Origin: Pseudonocardia acidicola | GTDB lineage: Bacteria > Actinomycetota > Actinomycetes > Mycobacteriales > Pseudonocardiaceae | Assembly (NCBI RefSeq): GCF_012911935.1 | Contig: NZ_JAAXLA010000013.1 | Location: 48,655-112,654 of the forward strand | Length of the DNA stretch: 64,000 nucleotides | Reading direction: 5' to 3' | Part shown: positions 55,413-64,000 of the stretch, piece by piece | Numbering within the stretch: position 1 is the stretch's first letter | Layout: every line of letters starts with the position of its first letter | Program-made: the position numbers and the translations under genes | The notes under the pieces: model-generated | The model's input: the letters and a program-made list of their open reading frames with translations, nothing else | The model's database searches: none | What the model was told of the DNA's origin: nothing

Positions 55413-55931
55413 ATGGTCGAGGTCGAGGTCATCTCCACCGAGGAGCTCGGCGATCGCAGCTACATCGCCCACACGGACACCCACCTGTCCTACGTCGTCG
55501 ACGACGGACACGGCCCGTGGCGGTGTTCACCGGCGGGTCGCTGCTGTATCGGCATCGACCGCCCTGCCGGCGCAGCGACCGGCCGTCCCGCCGACCTCGC
55601 CCCGGGCGAGAACCTCCGCGGCTACCCCGCCGTCACCTTCGCCGACCTCGCCGCCCGCTCCGGTGCCGAAGCCGGCGAACCCGTCCTCGACGTCCGACGC
55701 AATGACGAACGCGCCACCGGCGGAATCCCCTGGGCCACCCACATCCCGATGCAGGATCTGCTCGAGCGCCTCGACGAGCTCCCGGCCGGGCGGCTGTGGA
55801 TCCACTGCGCCGCGGGATATCGCGCCGGCATCGCCGCCGGCCTCCTCGACCGGGCCGGCCGCGACGTCGTGCTCGTCGACGACGATGACAACCGCGCGGT
55901 CGAGCTCGGCCTCGCCCCGAGCTGGCACCAC
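55413..55931 (+). pseudogene. Second decayed MBL-rhodanese gene
   Basis: Starts MVEVEVISTEELGDRSYIAHTDTH with a good ribosome binding site (GAAGGAGAG), but most of the MBL domain is deleted. It jumps from THLSYVVDDGHGPW to CSPAGRCCIG; the adjacent frame gives VAVFTGGSLLYRH, so there is a frameshift as well. The rhodanese domain is kept: FADLAARSGAEAGEPVLDVRRNDERATGGIPWATHIP, then WIHCAAGYRAGIAAGLLDRAG with the active-site-type cysteine. The product, if made, could be a rhodanese only. Confidence 0.6.
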
Positions 55932-56397
55932 CGCTCATGGCCCGAGGCGTCGACCGGCACTCCGGCCACCACCGCGCCCTTCTCCGCGACGACCTCCCGG
56001 ACCATGCGCTGCACCCCGGTACTCGATGTCGGTGGTCAACTGCTCGCGGGTCGGGGTCCCTGCCATCGCGCAGACCGCGATCCCGGCCATCCGGCTCCCC
56101 GGCCCGCGGCCGTGGTCCACGGCCCACACTGCCGGCCGGGCCACCGCGGTCACGACGGGCGGAAGCACCCGTGGGTGAGTGCCGGTGGTCCTGCCGGACC
56201 GGCCCGCGACGGCTCGCGTCGGGGGTCCGGCGTCGTCGGTACAGGTCTCGGGTACGTCACAGGACCCGGACGGGCCCGGAAACGGACGGGACTTCACCGT
56301 CCGGTCGGCCCTGCGAGGAGCCGACACCGGCCCGCACCCTGAGCTCAGGCCCGGGCCGGCTCCACCGAAGCCCCGGCAGCGGGCCGCGGAGGGACAG
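55932..56397 (+). other. 466-base gap before the DUF1876 gene
   Basis: No intact gene. On the minus strand two frames give protein-like stretches (TPTREQLTTDIEYRG and MVREVVAEKGAVVAGVPVDA) consistent with another broken gene that I cannot name. A DosR-like half box is at 56288. Confidence 0.3.
56288..56302 (+). promoter_or_regulatory. DosR/DevR-like box upstream of the DUF1876 and hydrogenase genes
   Basis: GGGACTTCACCGTCC has a perfect left half-site (GGGACTT) and a weaker right half shifted by one base. It ends about 95 bases before the DUF1876 start. Suggestive rather than strong by itself. Confidence 0.35.
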
Positions 56398-56784
56398 ATG
56401 GATGACGTCAAGCGCTGGACCGTGCTCATCGACATCGACGAGTGCGACGGATGCGTCCGCGCGATCGCCCGGCTGCACACCGGGGACAACGACCGGACCG
56501 TGAGCGCAGGCACTGCTCGACCGGGCCCCGCCGAGCAGGACGGCCTGCCGATCGCGGACGAACTGGCGACCGCCCGCGCGCTCTCCCAGCTGAGCCACCG
56601 GCTGCTGAACACCGTGACCCGGGACCTCGAGCGGGGCATCCGCGTGACCGGCACACGCCGCGCGGCCAGGAGCAGGTCGACGGCGGAGCGAAGTGCCTCG
56701 TCATGCAGGACCTCCGGCACTGACGACCGTCGCGGTGGCGCGTGTTCGGTCGACAACAGCTGCCTGGTCAGGTTCTCGCGGTAG
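56398..56784 (+). CDS. DUF1876-family dormancy-type protein with altered C-terminus
   Basis: A 128-residue protein. Residues 1-80 match DUF1876 (Rv1738-like): KRWTVLIDIDECDGCVRAIARL, then DNDRTVSAGTARPGPAEQDGLPIADELATARALSQLSHRLL. The fold resembles hibernation-promoting factors, and family members are induced by DosR under hypoxia. The last 45 residues (from about GTRRAARSRS) are arginine- and serine-rich and unlike the family, suggesting a frameshift near the normal end. GGAGGG precedes the start, and a DosR-like box lies upstream. Confidence 0.7.
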   Translation: MDDVKRWTVLIDIDECDGCVRAIARLHTGDNDRTVSAGTARPGPAEQDGLPIADELATARALSQLSHRLLNTVTRDLERGIRVTGTRRAARSRSTAERSASSCRTSGTDDRRGGACSVDNSCLVRFSR

Positions 56785-56857
56785 CGGGAGCGGCGTCGCC
56801 CACCGCGGGCCACTCCTGGCAGGCGATCACACCGACAGGAAGGCGAGGAGAAGAGTC

Positions 56858-57004
56858 ATGCAGCAGCCTGCACCAGCACGCCTCGCCGTCGGCGGTCCGG
56901 TGATGCGCCTGCCATCCGCGCTTCTCACCGAGATCGACGGCTGCTCCTGGGCGCCCCGCTCGTCGAGCTGCACCGTCGCGGGCCCCGCGGGAGCATCGCG
57001 ATGA
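56858..57004 (+). CDS. 48-residue ORF coupled to the hydrogenase operon
   Basis: ATG 56858 has AGGCGAGGAG upstream and the frame ends in a TGA overlapping the hydrogenase beta-subunit start by four bases (ATGA at 57001-57004). It reads MQQPAPARLAVGGPVMRLPSALLTEIDG with no known family. It may work as a translational coupler or be a remnant. Confidence 0.45.
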   Translation: MQQPAPARLAVGGPVMRLPSALLTEIDGCSWAPRSSSCTVAGPAGASR

Positions 57005-58140
57005 CCGCGCCGGCCGTCCTGTCCCGGGCCGGTCTGGACGAGTTGATCGCGGCACTGATCGCGGACGGCTATCGGGTGATCGGGCCGACGGTGCGTGACG
57101 ACGCGATCGTGCTGGCCGAGCTCGACTCCGGCGCGCAGCTGCCATCCGGCTGGGGTGTCGAGAGCAGTCCCGGACGTCACCGGTTGCGCCGCCGCGACGA
57201 CGCCGCGGTGTTCGGCCATTCAGCCGGGTCGCAGTCGTGGAAGCAGTTCCTGCATCCCCCGCGACGGCCGTTGTGGTCCATGGATGTCGACGGGTTCGTG
57301 CCCGCCCAGGAAGAACCCGTCCGCTACGCGTTCGTGGGCGTGCGCGCCTGTGACCTGGCCGCGATCGCGACACTCGGCACGGTACTCGGCGGCGGCGCGC
57401 ACCCCGACGGTTCGTTCGTCCGCCGCCGGCAGGGCCTGTTCGTGATCGCGGCGGGCTGCACCGAGCCCGGTGGCGTGTGCTTCTGCGCGTCGATGGGCAC
57501 CGGTCCCGCGCCCGGCCCCGGCTACGACCTCGCCCTGACCGAGCGGATCGACGAGTCCGGGCACCGCTTCGTGGTGGACGTCGGCAGTGCCGAGGGCGCC
57601 CGCACCCTCGCCGCGCTCACTCATCGCACCGCCACCGACGCCGAGGTCGACGACGCCCGCTCCGCGGTCCGCGACGCCGCGGAGCACATGGGGCGGCAGA
57701 TGCCGGCCGGTGACATCCGCACCCTGCTGAGCGAGGGTCGTGAGTCACCGCACTGGGCCGACGTCGCCGAGCGCTGCCTCGCCTGCGGCAACTGCACGAT
57801 GGTGTGCCCGACCTGCTTCTGCACGACAACCGAGGACCGCACCGACCTCACCGACCTCACCGGCGACGCGGCGCAGCGGTCGCAGCGCTGGGCCTCGTGT
57901 TTCGAGCTGGACTTCTCCTACCTGCACGGCGGCAGCGTGCGGGTCTCCGGCGCCAGCCGGTACCGCCAGTGGATCACGCACAAGCTCAGCAGCTGGTACG
58001 ACCAGTTCGGGACTTCCGGCTGCGTCGGCTGCGGACGCTGCATCGCCTGGTGCCCGGTGGGGATCGACATCACGGCCGAGGTCGCGCGGCTGTCGGAGCT
58101 GCAGGACTCCGCGCCGCCCGGAGAGAACGAATCCCGGTGA
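57001..58140 (+). CDS. NiFe hydrogenase group 3b, beta (Fe-S) subunit
   Basis: A 379-residue soluble Fe-S protein. Two ferredoxin motifs are seen at [14 protein letters not shown] (about 260-273) and [14 protein letters not shown] (about 341-354), with a further [15 protein letters not shown] block of the HydB/AsrA type near 117. It carries electrons between the hydrogenase core and the flavin subunit. First enzyme gene in the operon, with a four-base overlap upstream and GTGA overlap with the next gene. Confidence 0.88.
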   Translation: MTAPAVLSRAGLDELIAALIADGYRVIGPTVRDDAIVLAELDSGAQLPSGWGVESSPGRHRLRRRDDAAVFGHSAGSQSWKQFLHPPRRPLWSMDVDGFVPAQEEPVRYAFVGVRACDLAAIATLGTVLGGGAHPDGSFVRRRQGLFVIAAGCTEPGGVCFCASMGTGPAPGPGYDLALTERIDESGHRFVVDVGSAEGARTLAALTHRTATDAEVDDARSAVRDAAEHMGRQMPAGDIRTLLSEGRESPHWADVAERCLACGNCTMVCPTCFCTTTEDRTDLTDLTGDAAQRSQRWASCFELDFSYLHGGSVRVSGASRYRQWITHKLSSWYDQFGTSGCVGCGRCIAWCPVGIDITAEVARLSELQDSAPPGENESR

Positions 58141-58601
58141 CGAGCACCGATCAGCTCGCCGGCTTCGCCGTCTTCGACCGGTTGACCCCGGCGCAACGTG
58201 CCACGGTCTCCGGAACCGCCCGGGAGGTCGTCCTCGCCGCCGGCACCCGGTTGTTCGAGGAAGGGCAGCAGGCCTGCGGGTGCTGGCTCGTCCGCAGCGG
58301 CTGGGTAGCGCTCACGACGTCCGTCCCGGGCCACGGCGAGGTCGTGTTGCAGACCCTCGGCCCGGGGGACGTGTTGGGCTGGTCCTGGCTGGTTCCCCCG
58401 CACCGCTGGCACTTCACCGCCACCGCGAACGAGCCCGTCTCCGCCATCCGGCTGGACACCGCACGGCTGCATGCGCTCGCGAACGAGGATCCCGCGCTCG
58501 GCTACCCGCTGGCGCTGGGCCTGTTCGAGCTTCTGCTGGCGCGCCTGCAGAGCACCCGGGCGCGACTGCTCGACCTGTACGGGAGCCCTCGTGAGTGCTG
58601 A
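58137..58601 (+). CDS. Cyclic-nucleotide-binding-domain protein without DNA-binding domain
   Basis: A 154-residue protein made only of a CAP/CRP-type sensor domain: [38 protein letters not shown], the phosphate-binding-cassette region [21 protein letters not shown], and a dimer helix. No helix-turn-helix follows, so it should not bind DNA. Its GTG start overlaps the beta-subunit stop (GTGA), and it overlaps the gamma gene by 11 bases, so it is made with the hydrogenase and may tune it. The ligand cannot be told from sequence. Confidence 0.85.
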   Translation: MTSTDQLAGFAVFDRLTPAQRATVSGTAREVVLAAGTRLFEEGQQACGCWLVRSGWVALTTSVPGHGEVVLQTLGPGDVLGWSWLVPPHRWHFTATANEPVSAIRLDTARLHALANEDPALGYPLALGLFELLLARLQSTRARLLDLYGSPREC

Positions 58602-59427
58602 CCTCGAACCGATGGTGCCCGTCCCGTACCGGGTCGTCGGCCGCCGGGTCGAGACGCGTGACTCGGTCACCCTGCACCTGGAGCCGGTCACCGAGGCGCT
58701 ACCGGCGTTCCGGCCGGGCCAGTTCACGATGCTCTACCGCCGCGGCGTCGGCGAGGTCGCGATCTCGATCAGCGGGGACCCTACGGCCGGGGACGGATCG
58801 CTCACCCAGACGATCCGCGACGTCGGCGCGGTAAGCCGCGCGCTGCACGCGGCCGGCCCCGGAGACGTGCTGGGGGCCCGCGGCCCGTACGGCACCGGCT
58901 GGGGACTCGAGACCGCCGTCGACCACGACCTGGTGATCGTCGCCGGGGGTGTCGGGCTGGCGCCGCTGCGGCCGGTACTGCTCGGCGCCCTGGCGCGCCG
59001 CGGCTCCTACCGAAGGATCATGCTCGTCGCGGGCGCCCGCAACCCGTCGGAGTTCCTGTTCCGCGAGCAGCTCGACGCATGGAGCGGCACACCCGGTCTG
59101 GAGGTCGAGCTCACCATCGACCAGCCCGCGGAGGGGTGGAGCGGTCCGGTCGGTTTCGTCACCGAGTCGCTCACCCGCCTGACGCTGGACCCCGCGCGGA
59201 CGGTCGCCTTCCTGTGCGGGCCGGAACCGATGATGCGGTTCTCGGCGAACGTGCTGCAGCGCAAGGGGGTCGATCCCGGCCACATCCGGGTCTCGCTCGA
59301 GCGGAACATGAAATGCGGCGTCGGCCTGTGCGGCCACTGCCAGCTCGGGCCGCTACTCGTCTGCCGCGACGGCCCGGTCGTCGACTACGCACGTGCCCAA
59401 CCCCTGCTCGCTGTCCGGGAGTTGTAG
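58591..59427 (+). CDS. NiFe hydrogenase group 3b, gamma (FAD/NAD(P)-binding) subunit
   Basis: A 278-residue ferredoxin-NADP-reductase-type flavoprotein. [23 protein letters not shown] (about 38-60) binds [24 protein letters not shown] (about 112-132) binds NAD(P), and a C-terminal cysteine group ([17 protein letters not shown]) holds a [2Fe-2S] cluster. GTG 58591 begins at [15 protein letters not shown], the family start; GGGAG is upstream. Links H2 oxidation to NAD(P)+ reduction. Confidence 0.9.
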   Translation: MSADLEPMVPVPYRVVGRRVETRDSVTLHLEPVTEALPAFRPGQFTMLYRRGVGEVAISISGDPTAGDGSLTQTIRDVGAVSRALHAAGPGDVLGARGPYGTGWGLETAVDHDLVIVAGGVGLAPLRPVLLGALARRGSYRRIMLVAGARNPSEFLFREQLDAWSGTPGLEVELTIDQPAEGWSGPVGFVTESLTRLTLDPARTVAFLCGPEPMMRFSANVLQRKGVDPGHIRVSLERNMKCGVGLCGHCQLGPLLVCRDGPVVDYARAQPLLAVREL

Positions 59428-60195
59428 ATGCACCGCCTGCCGACTCTCGCCGTCTGGAAGTTCGCCTCCTGCGACGGCTGCCAGCTGACCCTGCTGGACT
59501 GCGAGGACGAGCTGCTGACCCTCGCCGGTGAGGTGCGGATCGCGCACTTCCTCGAGGCCTCCAGCGAGGTGCTGCCCGGCCCCTACGACCTGTCGCTGGT
59601 CGAGGGCTCGATCACCACACGCGGCGATGCCGAGCGCATCCGGCGGGTGCGCGAGCAGTCGAGGTTCCTGGTGACCATCGGCGCCTGCGCCACCGCCGGC
59701 GGGATTCAGGCGCTGCGCAACTTCGGCGACGTCGACCAGTTCCGGTCGGTCGTCTACGCCAGCCCGCAGTACATCGACACCCTCGCCACGTCCACCCCGA
59801 TCTCCGCGCACGTGCCCGTCGACTTCGAGCTGCGTGGCTGCCCCATCGCGAAGCACCAGCTTCTCGAGGTGATCTCGGCCTTCCTCGCCGGCCGCAAGCC
59901 GGATGTGCCCGACACCAGCGTGTGCACCGAGTGCAAGCGCCACGGGCTGACCTGTGTCATGGTCGCCGACGGCACGCCCTGCCTCGGCCCGGTCACCCAC
60001 GCCGGTTGCGGGGCGTTGTGCCCGGCCGTGCGGCGCGGCTGCTACGGCTGCTACGGGCCGATGACCGGCGCCAACCTGCCGTCGCTGGTCGGGCAGCTAC
60101 GCACCTGCGGCATGAGCCGCGGCGCGGTCGACCTGGTGCTGTCCACGTTCAACGCCGCCGCGCCCGAGTTCGCGCAACACCGGGTGGACCGATGA
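59428..60195 (+). CDS. NiFe hydrogenase group 3b, delta (small) subunit
   Basis: A 255-residue small subunit. The proximal cluster is ligated by Cys15 and Cys18 ([11 protein letters not shown]), Cys in IGACATAGG and Cys in [12 protein letters not shown] further cysteine-rich C-terminus ([29 protein letters not shown]) binds medial and distal clusters. There is no signal peptide, as expected for the cytoplasmic group 3. It starts directly after the gamma stop and overlaps alpha by four bases. Confidence 0.92.
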   Translation: MHRLPTLAVWKFASCDGCQLTLLDCEDELLTLAGEVRIAHFLEASSEVLPGPYDLSLVEGSITTRGDAERIRRVREQSRFLVTIGACATAGGIQALRNFGDVDQFRSVVYASPQYIDTLATSTPISAHVPVDFELRGCPIAKHQLLEVISAFLAGRKPDVPDTSVCTECKRHGLTCVMVADGTPCLGPVTHAGCGALCPAVRRGCYGCYGPMTGANLPSLVGQLRTCGMSRGAVDLVLSTFNAAAPEFAQHRVDR

Positions 60196-61484
60196 CGCAC
60201 ACCAGCAGGCAGCTACGGGTCGGTTCGCTGGCCAGGGTCGAGGGTGAAGGCGCTCTGCGCGTCGTCGTCTCCGGCGGCCAGGTCCGCAGCGCCCAGCTGC
60301 AGATCTACGAGCCACCGCGGTTCTTCGAGGCGTTTCTGCGCGGGCGGGCGTACACCGAGGTCACCGACATCACCTCACGCATCTGCGGCATCTGCCCGGT
60401 CGCTTATCAGACCAGCGCCTGGAATGCGATCGAGGACGCATGCGGGGTGAGCGTCGACGAGCGCATCGCAGCGCTGCGGCGGCTGCTGTACTGCGGGGAG
60501 TGGATCTCCAGCCACGCGCTGCACATCTATCTGCTGCACGCGCCGGACTTCCTCGGCCATCCGGACGTGATTGCGCTCGCACGCGCCCACCGCGACCTGG
60601 TCGAACGTGGCCTGCGCCTGAAGAAGGCCGGCAACGCGGTTCTCGAGGTCGTGGGCGGCCGAGCCATCCATCCGGTCAACCCCCGCGTCGGTGGCTTCCA
60701 CCGCGCACCGACCGCGGCGGAGCTGGCCCCGCTGGCCGAGCAGCTGCGCCGGGCACTGGACGACGCAGTGGCGACGGTGCACTGGGTGGCCGGCTTCGAC
60801 TACCCCGATGTGGAACTCGGGCACGACCTGCTCGCCGTGCACGAGCCGGACCGCTACGCCATCGAGCGCGGGCAGATCGCTTCCTCGGGCGAGCTCGTCT
60901 TCTCACCGCGCGAGTTCGGTGACCACGTCGTCGAGCACCAGGTGCCGTACTCCACGGCGCTGCACGCGAGGCTGGACGGCCGGCGCTACCTCACCGGCCC
61001 GCTGGCCCGCTACACGATCAACTCGGCGCAACTGTCACCCGTCGCCCGGCAGGCGGCGGCTGACGCCGGCCTCGGGCCCACCTGCCGCAACCCGTTCCGC
61101 AGCATCGTGGTGCGCGCGGTCGAGACCGTCCACGCGGCCGCGGAGGCTCTGCGGATCATCGGCGAGTACGAGCGCCCCGACCCGCCCGCCGTCGACGTGC
61201 CGCCCCGGGCCGGTGTCGGCCACGGCGTGAGCGAGGCGCCGCGCGGCCTGCTCTACCACCGCTACGAGTTCGACGCCGCAGGCTCGATCAGCTCGGCCGT
61301 CATCGTTCCGCCCACCTCCCAGAACCAGGCCGCGATCGAGGACGACCTGCGCAGCGTCGTCTCGGGCCATCTGCACCTCGACGACGCCGCGCTCACCGCG
61401 TTGTGTGAACGCACCATCCGCAACTACGACCCGTGCATCTCCTGCGCGGCACACTTCCTCGACGTCACCGTGGAACGACGATGA
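60192..61484 (+). CDS. NiFe hydrogenase group 3b, alpha (large) subunit
   Basis: A 430-residue catalytic subunit. NiFe ligands are Cys65 and Cys68 in [10 protein letters not shown] and Cys415 and Cys418 in [24 protein letters not shown] starts the protein in family style. The sequence after His421 (12 residues) is the C-terminal extension removed by the maturation protease encoded next. Soluble, no signal. Group 3b enzymes are NAD(P)-linked and reversible, and can also reduce sulfur. Confidence 0.93.
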   Translation: MTHTSRQLRVGSLARVEGEGALRVVVSGGQVRSAQLQIYEPPRFFEAFLRGRAYTEVTDITSRICGICPVAYQTSAWNAIEDACGVSVDERIAALRRLLYCGEWISSHALHIYLLHAPDFLGHPDVIALARAHRDLVERGLRLKKAGNAVLEVVGGRAIHPVNPRVGGFHRAPTAAELAPLAEQLRRALDDAVATVHWVAGFDYPDVELGHDLLAVHEPDRYAIERGQIASSGELVFSPREFGDHVVEHQVPYSTALHARLDGRRYLTGPLARYTINSAQLSPVARQAAADAGLGPTCRNPFRSIVVRAVETVHAAAEALRIIGEYERPDPPAVDVPPRAGVGHGVSEAPRGLLYHRYEFDAAGSISSAVIVPPTSQNQAAIEDDLRSVVSGHLHLDDAALTALCERTIRNYDPCISCAAHFLDVTVERR

Positions 61485-61996
61485 GGCCGGCCGTCGCACT
61501 GATCGGGATCGGAAATCCCTATCGCCGCGACGACGGCATCGGCCCGGCGGTCGTCACCGCCATCGGGAACCGCCACCTGCCCGGCCTCACCGTCACCGTC
61601 ACCGACGCAGACCCGAGCCGGCTGATCGATGCCTGGTCCGGAGCCGATCTCGCCGTGATCATCGACGCGGTGCGGTGTGACCCGTCCATACCGGGACGGA
61701 TCCACCGCACCGCCGTGAGCGCTCCAGGGCCCGGACCGGCAGCCGCCAGCACACACGGCCTGGGCGTCCCGGACATCGTCCGGCTCGCCGAGGCGCTGGA
61801 CCGGGCGCCGCGGCGACTCGTCGTCCTTGCGGTGGAGGCCTCCGACCTGGGCTTCGGGCCGGGCCTGTCCCCGGTGGTCGCCGAGGCCGTGCCGCTGCTC
61901 GTCCGGAACGTGCTCGGCGAACTCCAGGCGGCACATCACCCGCACCCACGCACACCCCGGGCGTCTCAGCACTGCCCGTCCGCGCTCCGGCGGTGA
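61481..61996 (+). CDS. Hydrogenase maturation endopeptidase
   Basis: A 171-residue HyaD/HybD-type protease. GIGNPYRRDDGIGPAVV (residues 8-24) has the Ni-sensing Asp, followed by ADLAVIIDAVRC with the second acidic ligand, and STHGLGVPDIVRLAEAL with the histidine. It cuts the C-terminal extension of the alpha subunit after Ni insertion. Its start overlaps the alpha stop (ATGA). No hypABCDEF accessory genes are in the window, so those must be elsewhere. Its end overlaps the next, convergent gene by 31 bases. Confidence 0.9.
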   Translation: MRPAVALIGIGNPYRRDDGIGPAVVTAIGNRHLPGLTVTVTDADPSRLIDAWSGADLAVIIDAVRCDPSIPGRIHRTAVSAPGPGPAAASTHGLGVPDIVRLAEALDRAPRRLVVLAVEASDLGFGPGLSPVVAEAVPLLVRNVLGELQAAHHPHPRTPRASQHCPSALRR

Positions 61997-63081
61997 CCGG
62001 CGGCGACCTGGTGCTCGCCCAGGGCGAGGAACACACACCAGCCCACCACGGCCGGCCCCACCCACGAGATGGCCCGATAGAGCACGACGGCGATGGCCGC
62101 GGAGCCGGCCGGTACCCCGCCTCCGATCAGGACGGCGAGCAGCCCCGTCTCGGCGGGACCCGCACCCCCCGGCGTCAAGCGCACCAGGATGCTCGCCTGG
62201 ACCACGAGGTAGCCGACCGCGACCGCCGGCCAGGGCACCGGTGCCGCGGCGGCCGCGACACATCCGGCCAACGCGAGGAAGTCCAGAACCCACGTGGCCA
62301 CAGCCGCGGCCATCACCAGGGTTCCCTGCCCCGGATCCAGCACCCGGCCGGTCACCCATTCGCTGAATCCGGTCGCGGCCTGCGCCGGCGTGGCGGCGGT
62401 CATGCGCCGGAGCACGGGCAGCCGACGAGCCACCCACACCGCCCGCCGCCCGGCCCACGCCAGCACCCGTTGCTTCCGCAGCAGCACATACGCCCCGATC
62501 ACGAGCACCAGGAGCAGCGCGGACACTCCCCCACCGACGGGCAGGCTCAGCAGTCCGTCGCCGGCCAGGCCGAGCGGAGCGAGCACGACCAGGACGATCG
62601 TCGCGACGATTCCCGCCATCCCGACCGCCCACGCCGACAGCGCCAGGCTCACCCCACGAATATGCAGTGCACTCACCGCATACGCGGACCCGGCCGCCGC
62701 CCCTGCCGCCGGGACGGTCAGCGACACCGCATTGCCCGCAATCGTCACCGCCTGGACGGTTCGCCCAGGCAGCCGCGACCCGCCGTAGGCCAGCAACAGC
62801 CGGTGCAACTCCCCGTACACCGCCAGCGACGCGGCGCTCAACATCAGCGCCACCGACAACCAGCCCCACCGCAGCTGTGCCAGCCGGCTTGCCACATCGC
62901 CGACCCCCGCCATGACCGGAGCCACCTGCCATACCGCCACCCCGAGGCCGGTCACGGCCAGGACCCAGTCGACGGCCCGCCACCATCGCGATCGAGAGCC
63001 TCGCGCAGGGGCGGGCTCCGGCCCGTCCGGTGTCGACCCGACGGCCCTCGGCTGATCAGGGATCGGCTGCCGCCCGAACAC
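61966..63081 (-). CDS. Flippase-like membrane protein (LPG-synthase TM / UPF0104 family)
   Basis: A 371-residue membrane protein with eight to nine hydrophobic segments. The family's arrangement is seen: WRAVDWVLAVTGLGVAVWQ as first helix, SAASLAVYGELHRLLLAYGGSRLPGRTVQAVTIAGNAVSLTVPAAGAAAGSAYAV around residue 100, then VRLTPGGAGPAETGLLAVL and RAISWVGPAVVGW. These proteins resemble the flippase half of lysyl-phosphatidylglycerol synthase and may move lipids. GTG 63081 follows GGGAGG at 11 bases; an ATG at 63150 would add 23 poor residues. It converges on the hydrogenase operon. Confidence 0.82.
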   Translation of the reverse strand: MFGRQPIPDQPRAVGSTPDGPEPAPARGSRSRWWRAVDWVLAVTGLGVAVWQVAPVMAGVGDVASRLAQLRWGWLSVALMLSAASLAVYGELHRLLLAYGGSRLPGRTVQAVTIAGNAVSLTVPAAGAAAGSAYAVSALHIRGVSLALSAWAVGMAGIVATIVLVVLAPLGLAGDGLLSLPVGGGVSALLLVLVIGAYVLLRKQRVLAWAGRRAVWVARRLPVLRRMTAATPAQAATGFSEWVTGRVLDPGQGTLVMAAAVATWVLDFLALAGCVAAAAAPVPWPAVAVGYLVVQASILVRLTPGGAGPAETGLLAVLIGGGVPAGSAAIAVVLYRAISWVGPAVVGWCVFLALGEHQVAAGHRRSADGQC

Positions 63082-63404
63082 GCTCTCAGCTTCCTCCCGT
63101 GGCCGTGACCGGTCCGGCGAGCAGGCACCTCGCCCACCCGCGTGGCGCACGGCCGGGGTCGGCGGGGGCGTGCGTAGCCATCTCGATCCCCGATCTGCCC
63201 CACCCGCGAGGGCACCTACCGCACCGTGCAGGAAGAATCCGGGGCCGTTCAGCGGCCCAACGACCTACGGAACCGTCGAAACGACCTCACAGATGGATCT
63301 GCCGCAGCCGTTGCACGACGTCGTCGTGAGGGGGCGGGAGGCACGGCGACGGGAGCCGGCGCTCCTCCCGTGCATCCGGGCCGGCGGCCCCGGGTGGGCC
63401 GCGG
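63082..63404 (+). other. 323-base gap
   Basis: Upstream of the flippase-like gene and downstream of the NTF2-like gene. I see no coding potential, RNA gene or clear operator. Confidence 0.3.
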
Positions 63405-63752
63405 CTACGTGCTCGACTCGAGGGTGTAACGCACCGTCTGCACCCGGATGGCGTCGTCGCCGAACACGAAGGTGTCGACGCCGTCCATGGCCCGGGCGGT
63501 CTCGGACACCGCGTTCCACTCGATGAACAGGACGTCGCCCTCGAAGATCTGGGTCGGGACCTCCCACTTCGCGTTCGGGAGGTCCTTCAGCAGGGTGGTG
63601 AAGCCCTGCCGGACGCCCTCCTTGCCCCGCAGCACACCACGCGGCGTGATGAACAGAGCGTCGTCGGAGTAGTCCGCCACGATCTCGTCGATGTCCCCGG
63701 CGATCAGCGCACCGGCGTGGTGCTGGAAGATCTCCTGTGGAGTACGCGCCAT
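63405..63752 (-). CDS. NTF2-like/SnoaL-type small protein
   Basis: A 115-residue protein of the cone-shaped NTF2 fold: MARTPQEIFQHHAGALIAGDIDEIVADYSDDALFITPRGVLRGKEGVRQGF is the standard opening helix-helix-strand with DYSDDALFI, then the strands EVPTQIFEGDVLFIEWNAV and TFVFGDDAIRVQTVRYTL. Members are enzymes or binding proteins for small hydrophobic compounds. A specific function is not readable. ATG 63752 with GGAGGTAG upstream. Confidence 0.88.
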   Translation of the reverse strand: MARTPQEIFQHHAGALIAGDIDEIVADYSDDALFITPRGVLRGKEGVRQGFTTLLKDLPNAKWEVPTQIFEGDVLFIEWNAVSETARAMDGVDTFVFGDDAIRVQTVRYTLESST

Positions 63753-63949
63753 TGCTACCTCCAAGTCACCGTTCCGTCCCAGCGATGCTCCAGCCTGGAG
63801 CCCGGTGGCAACAGGGTCGAACGGATCGGCACTCCTGCCGACTCCGACCGGCCGTTCGACCTGGCGCCCGGCCGTGCGGCCCGAGCGACCCACCGGATTC
63901 CGCTGCCGGGTGCGCCCGGCTCCCGGGATCCCACCGGGCCGACGACGCA

Positions 63950-64000
63950 GAACGCCCGCCCGACCCCCGACGAAGCGTCGTCGCGGGCGGGCGGGCGTTC
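63950..64000 (-). terminator. Long hairpin at the right window edge
   Basis: GAACGCCCGCCCG at 63950-63962 pairs with CGGGCGGGCGTTC at 63988-64000 (13 base pairs), with a smaller inner hairpin GACG-AAG-CGTC near 63968-63978. Likely a bidirectional or rightward-neighbour terminator; the gene it serves lies outside the window. Confidence 0.6.

Overview
The window is GC-rich (roughly 70% by eye) actinobacterial chromosome. The gene families and codon style fit Pseudonocardia or a close Pseudonocardiaceae relative, but there is no rRNA or tRNA here to confirm that. No intact insertion sequence, integrase, CRISPR array or RNA gene was seen. Several kinds of decayed gene lie between the intact operons.

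Layout. 0-13 kb: accessory catabolism, with a flavin oxidoreductase end, an MBL hydrolase, a LysR regulator, an amide module (FmdB-like, AmiS/UreI channel, formamidase), DinB, a Rieske protein, a second luciferase-like oxidoreductase, a large FAD/Fe-S D-2-hydroxyacid dehydrogenase and a nitrilase. 12.5-14.4 kb: a decayed FAD oxidoreductase, a decayed hibernation-factor-like gene, and two small genes behind DosR/DevR-like boxes. 14.4-22 kb: a LigD-type polymerase, a geranylgeranyl-reductase-family enzyme, a set of gene remnants (folD, alpha/beta hydrolase, VOC, TrmO), a glycosyltransferase, a lower-GC orphan gene and a 5'-eroded endonuclease-like gene.

22-27 kb: a Calvin-cycle block. rpe and a class I aldolase run left; cbbL, cbbS and cbbX (red-type, form IC RuBisCO and its activase) run right. 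28-34 kb: a lipid-type block with an SDR, a DMT transporter, a glycosyltransferase fused to a WS/DGAT acyltransferase, another glycosyltransferase and a membrane protein. 34-42 kb: a tightly overlapping hopanoid operon (hpnD, hpnE, polyprenyl synthase, shc, an HpnG-IspH fusion, hpnH).

42-55 kb: a sulfur block. It has a CstR-like repressor with two matching GC-rich operators, an MBL-rhodanese persulfide enzyme, a GntR regulator, a mitochondrial-type sulfide:quinone oxidoreductase, a SoeABC/PsrABC-like molybdoenzyme whose Fe-S and membrane subunits are fused, a Mrp ATPase, two DUF202 membrane proteins and a YeiH-family exporter. Broken copies of the MBL-rhodanese and SQOR genes lie beside or near it. 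56-62 kb: a DUF1876 dormancy-type gene behind a DosR-like half box, then a group 3b-like NiFe hydrogenase operon (beta, cyclic-nucleotide-binding protein, gamma, delta, alpha, maturation protease). 62-64 kb: a flippase-like membrane protein, an NTF2-like protein and a strong hairpin.

Taken together, the window can encode CO2 fixation, use of reduced sulfur and H2 as electron sources, and hopanoid membrane lipids, with hypoxia-type control boxes near some genes. This fits a facultative chemolithoautotrophic actinomycete. That lifestyle reading is inference; the individual enzyme families are supported by visible motifs.
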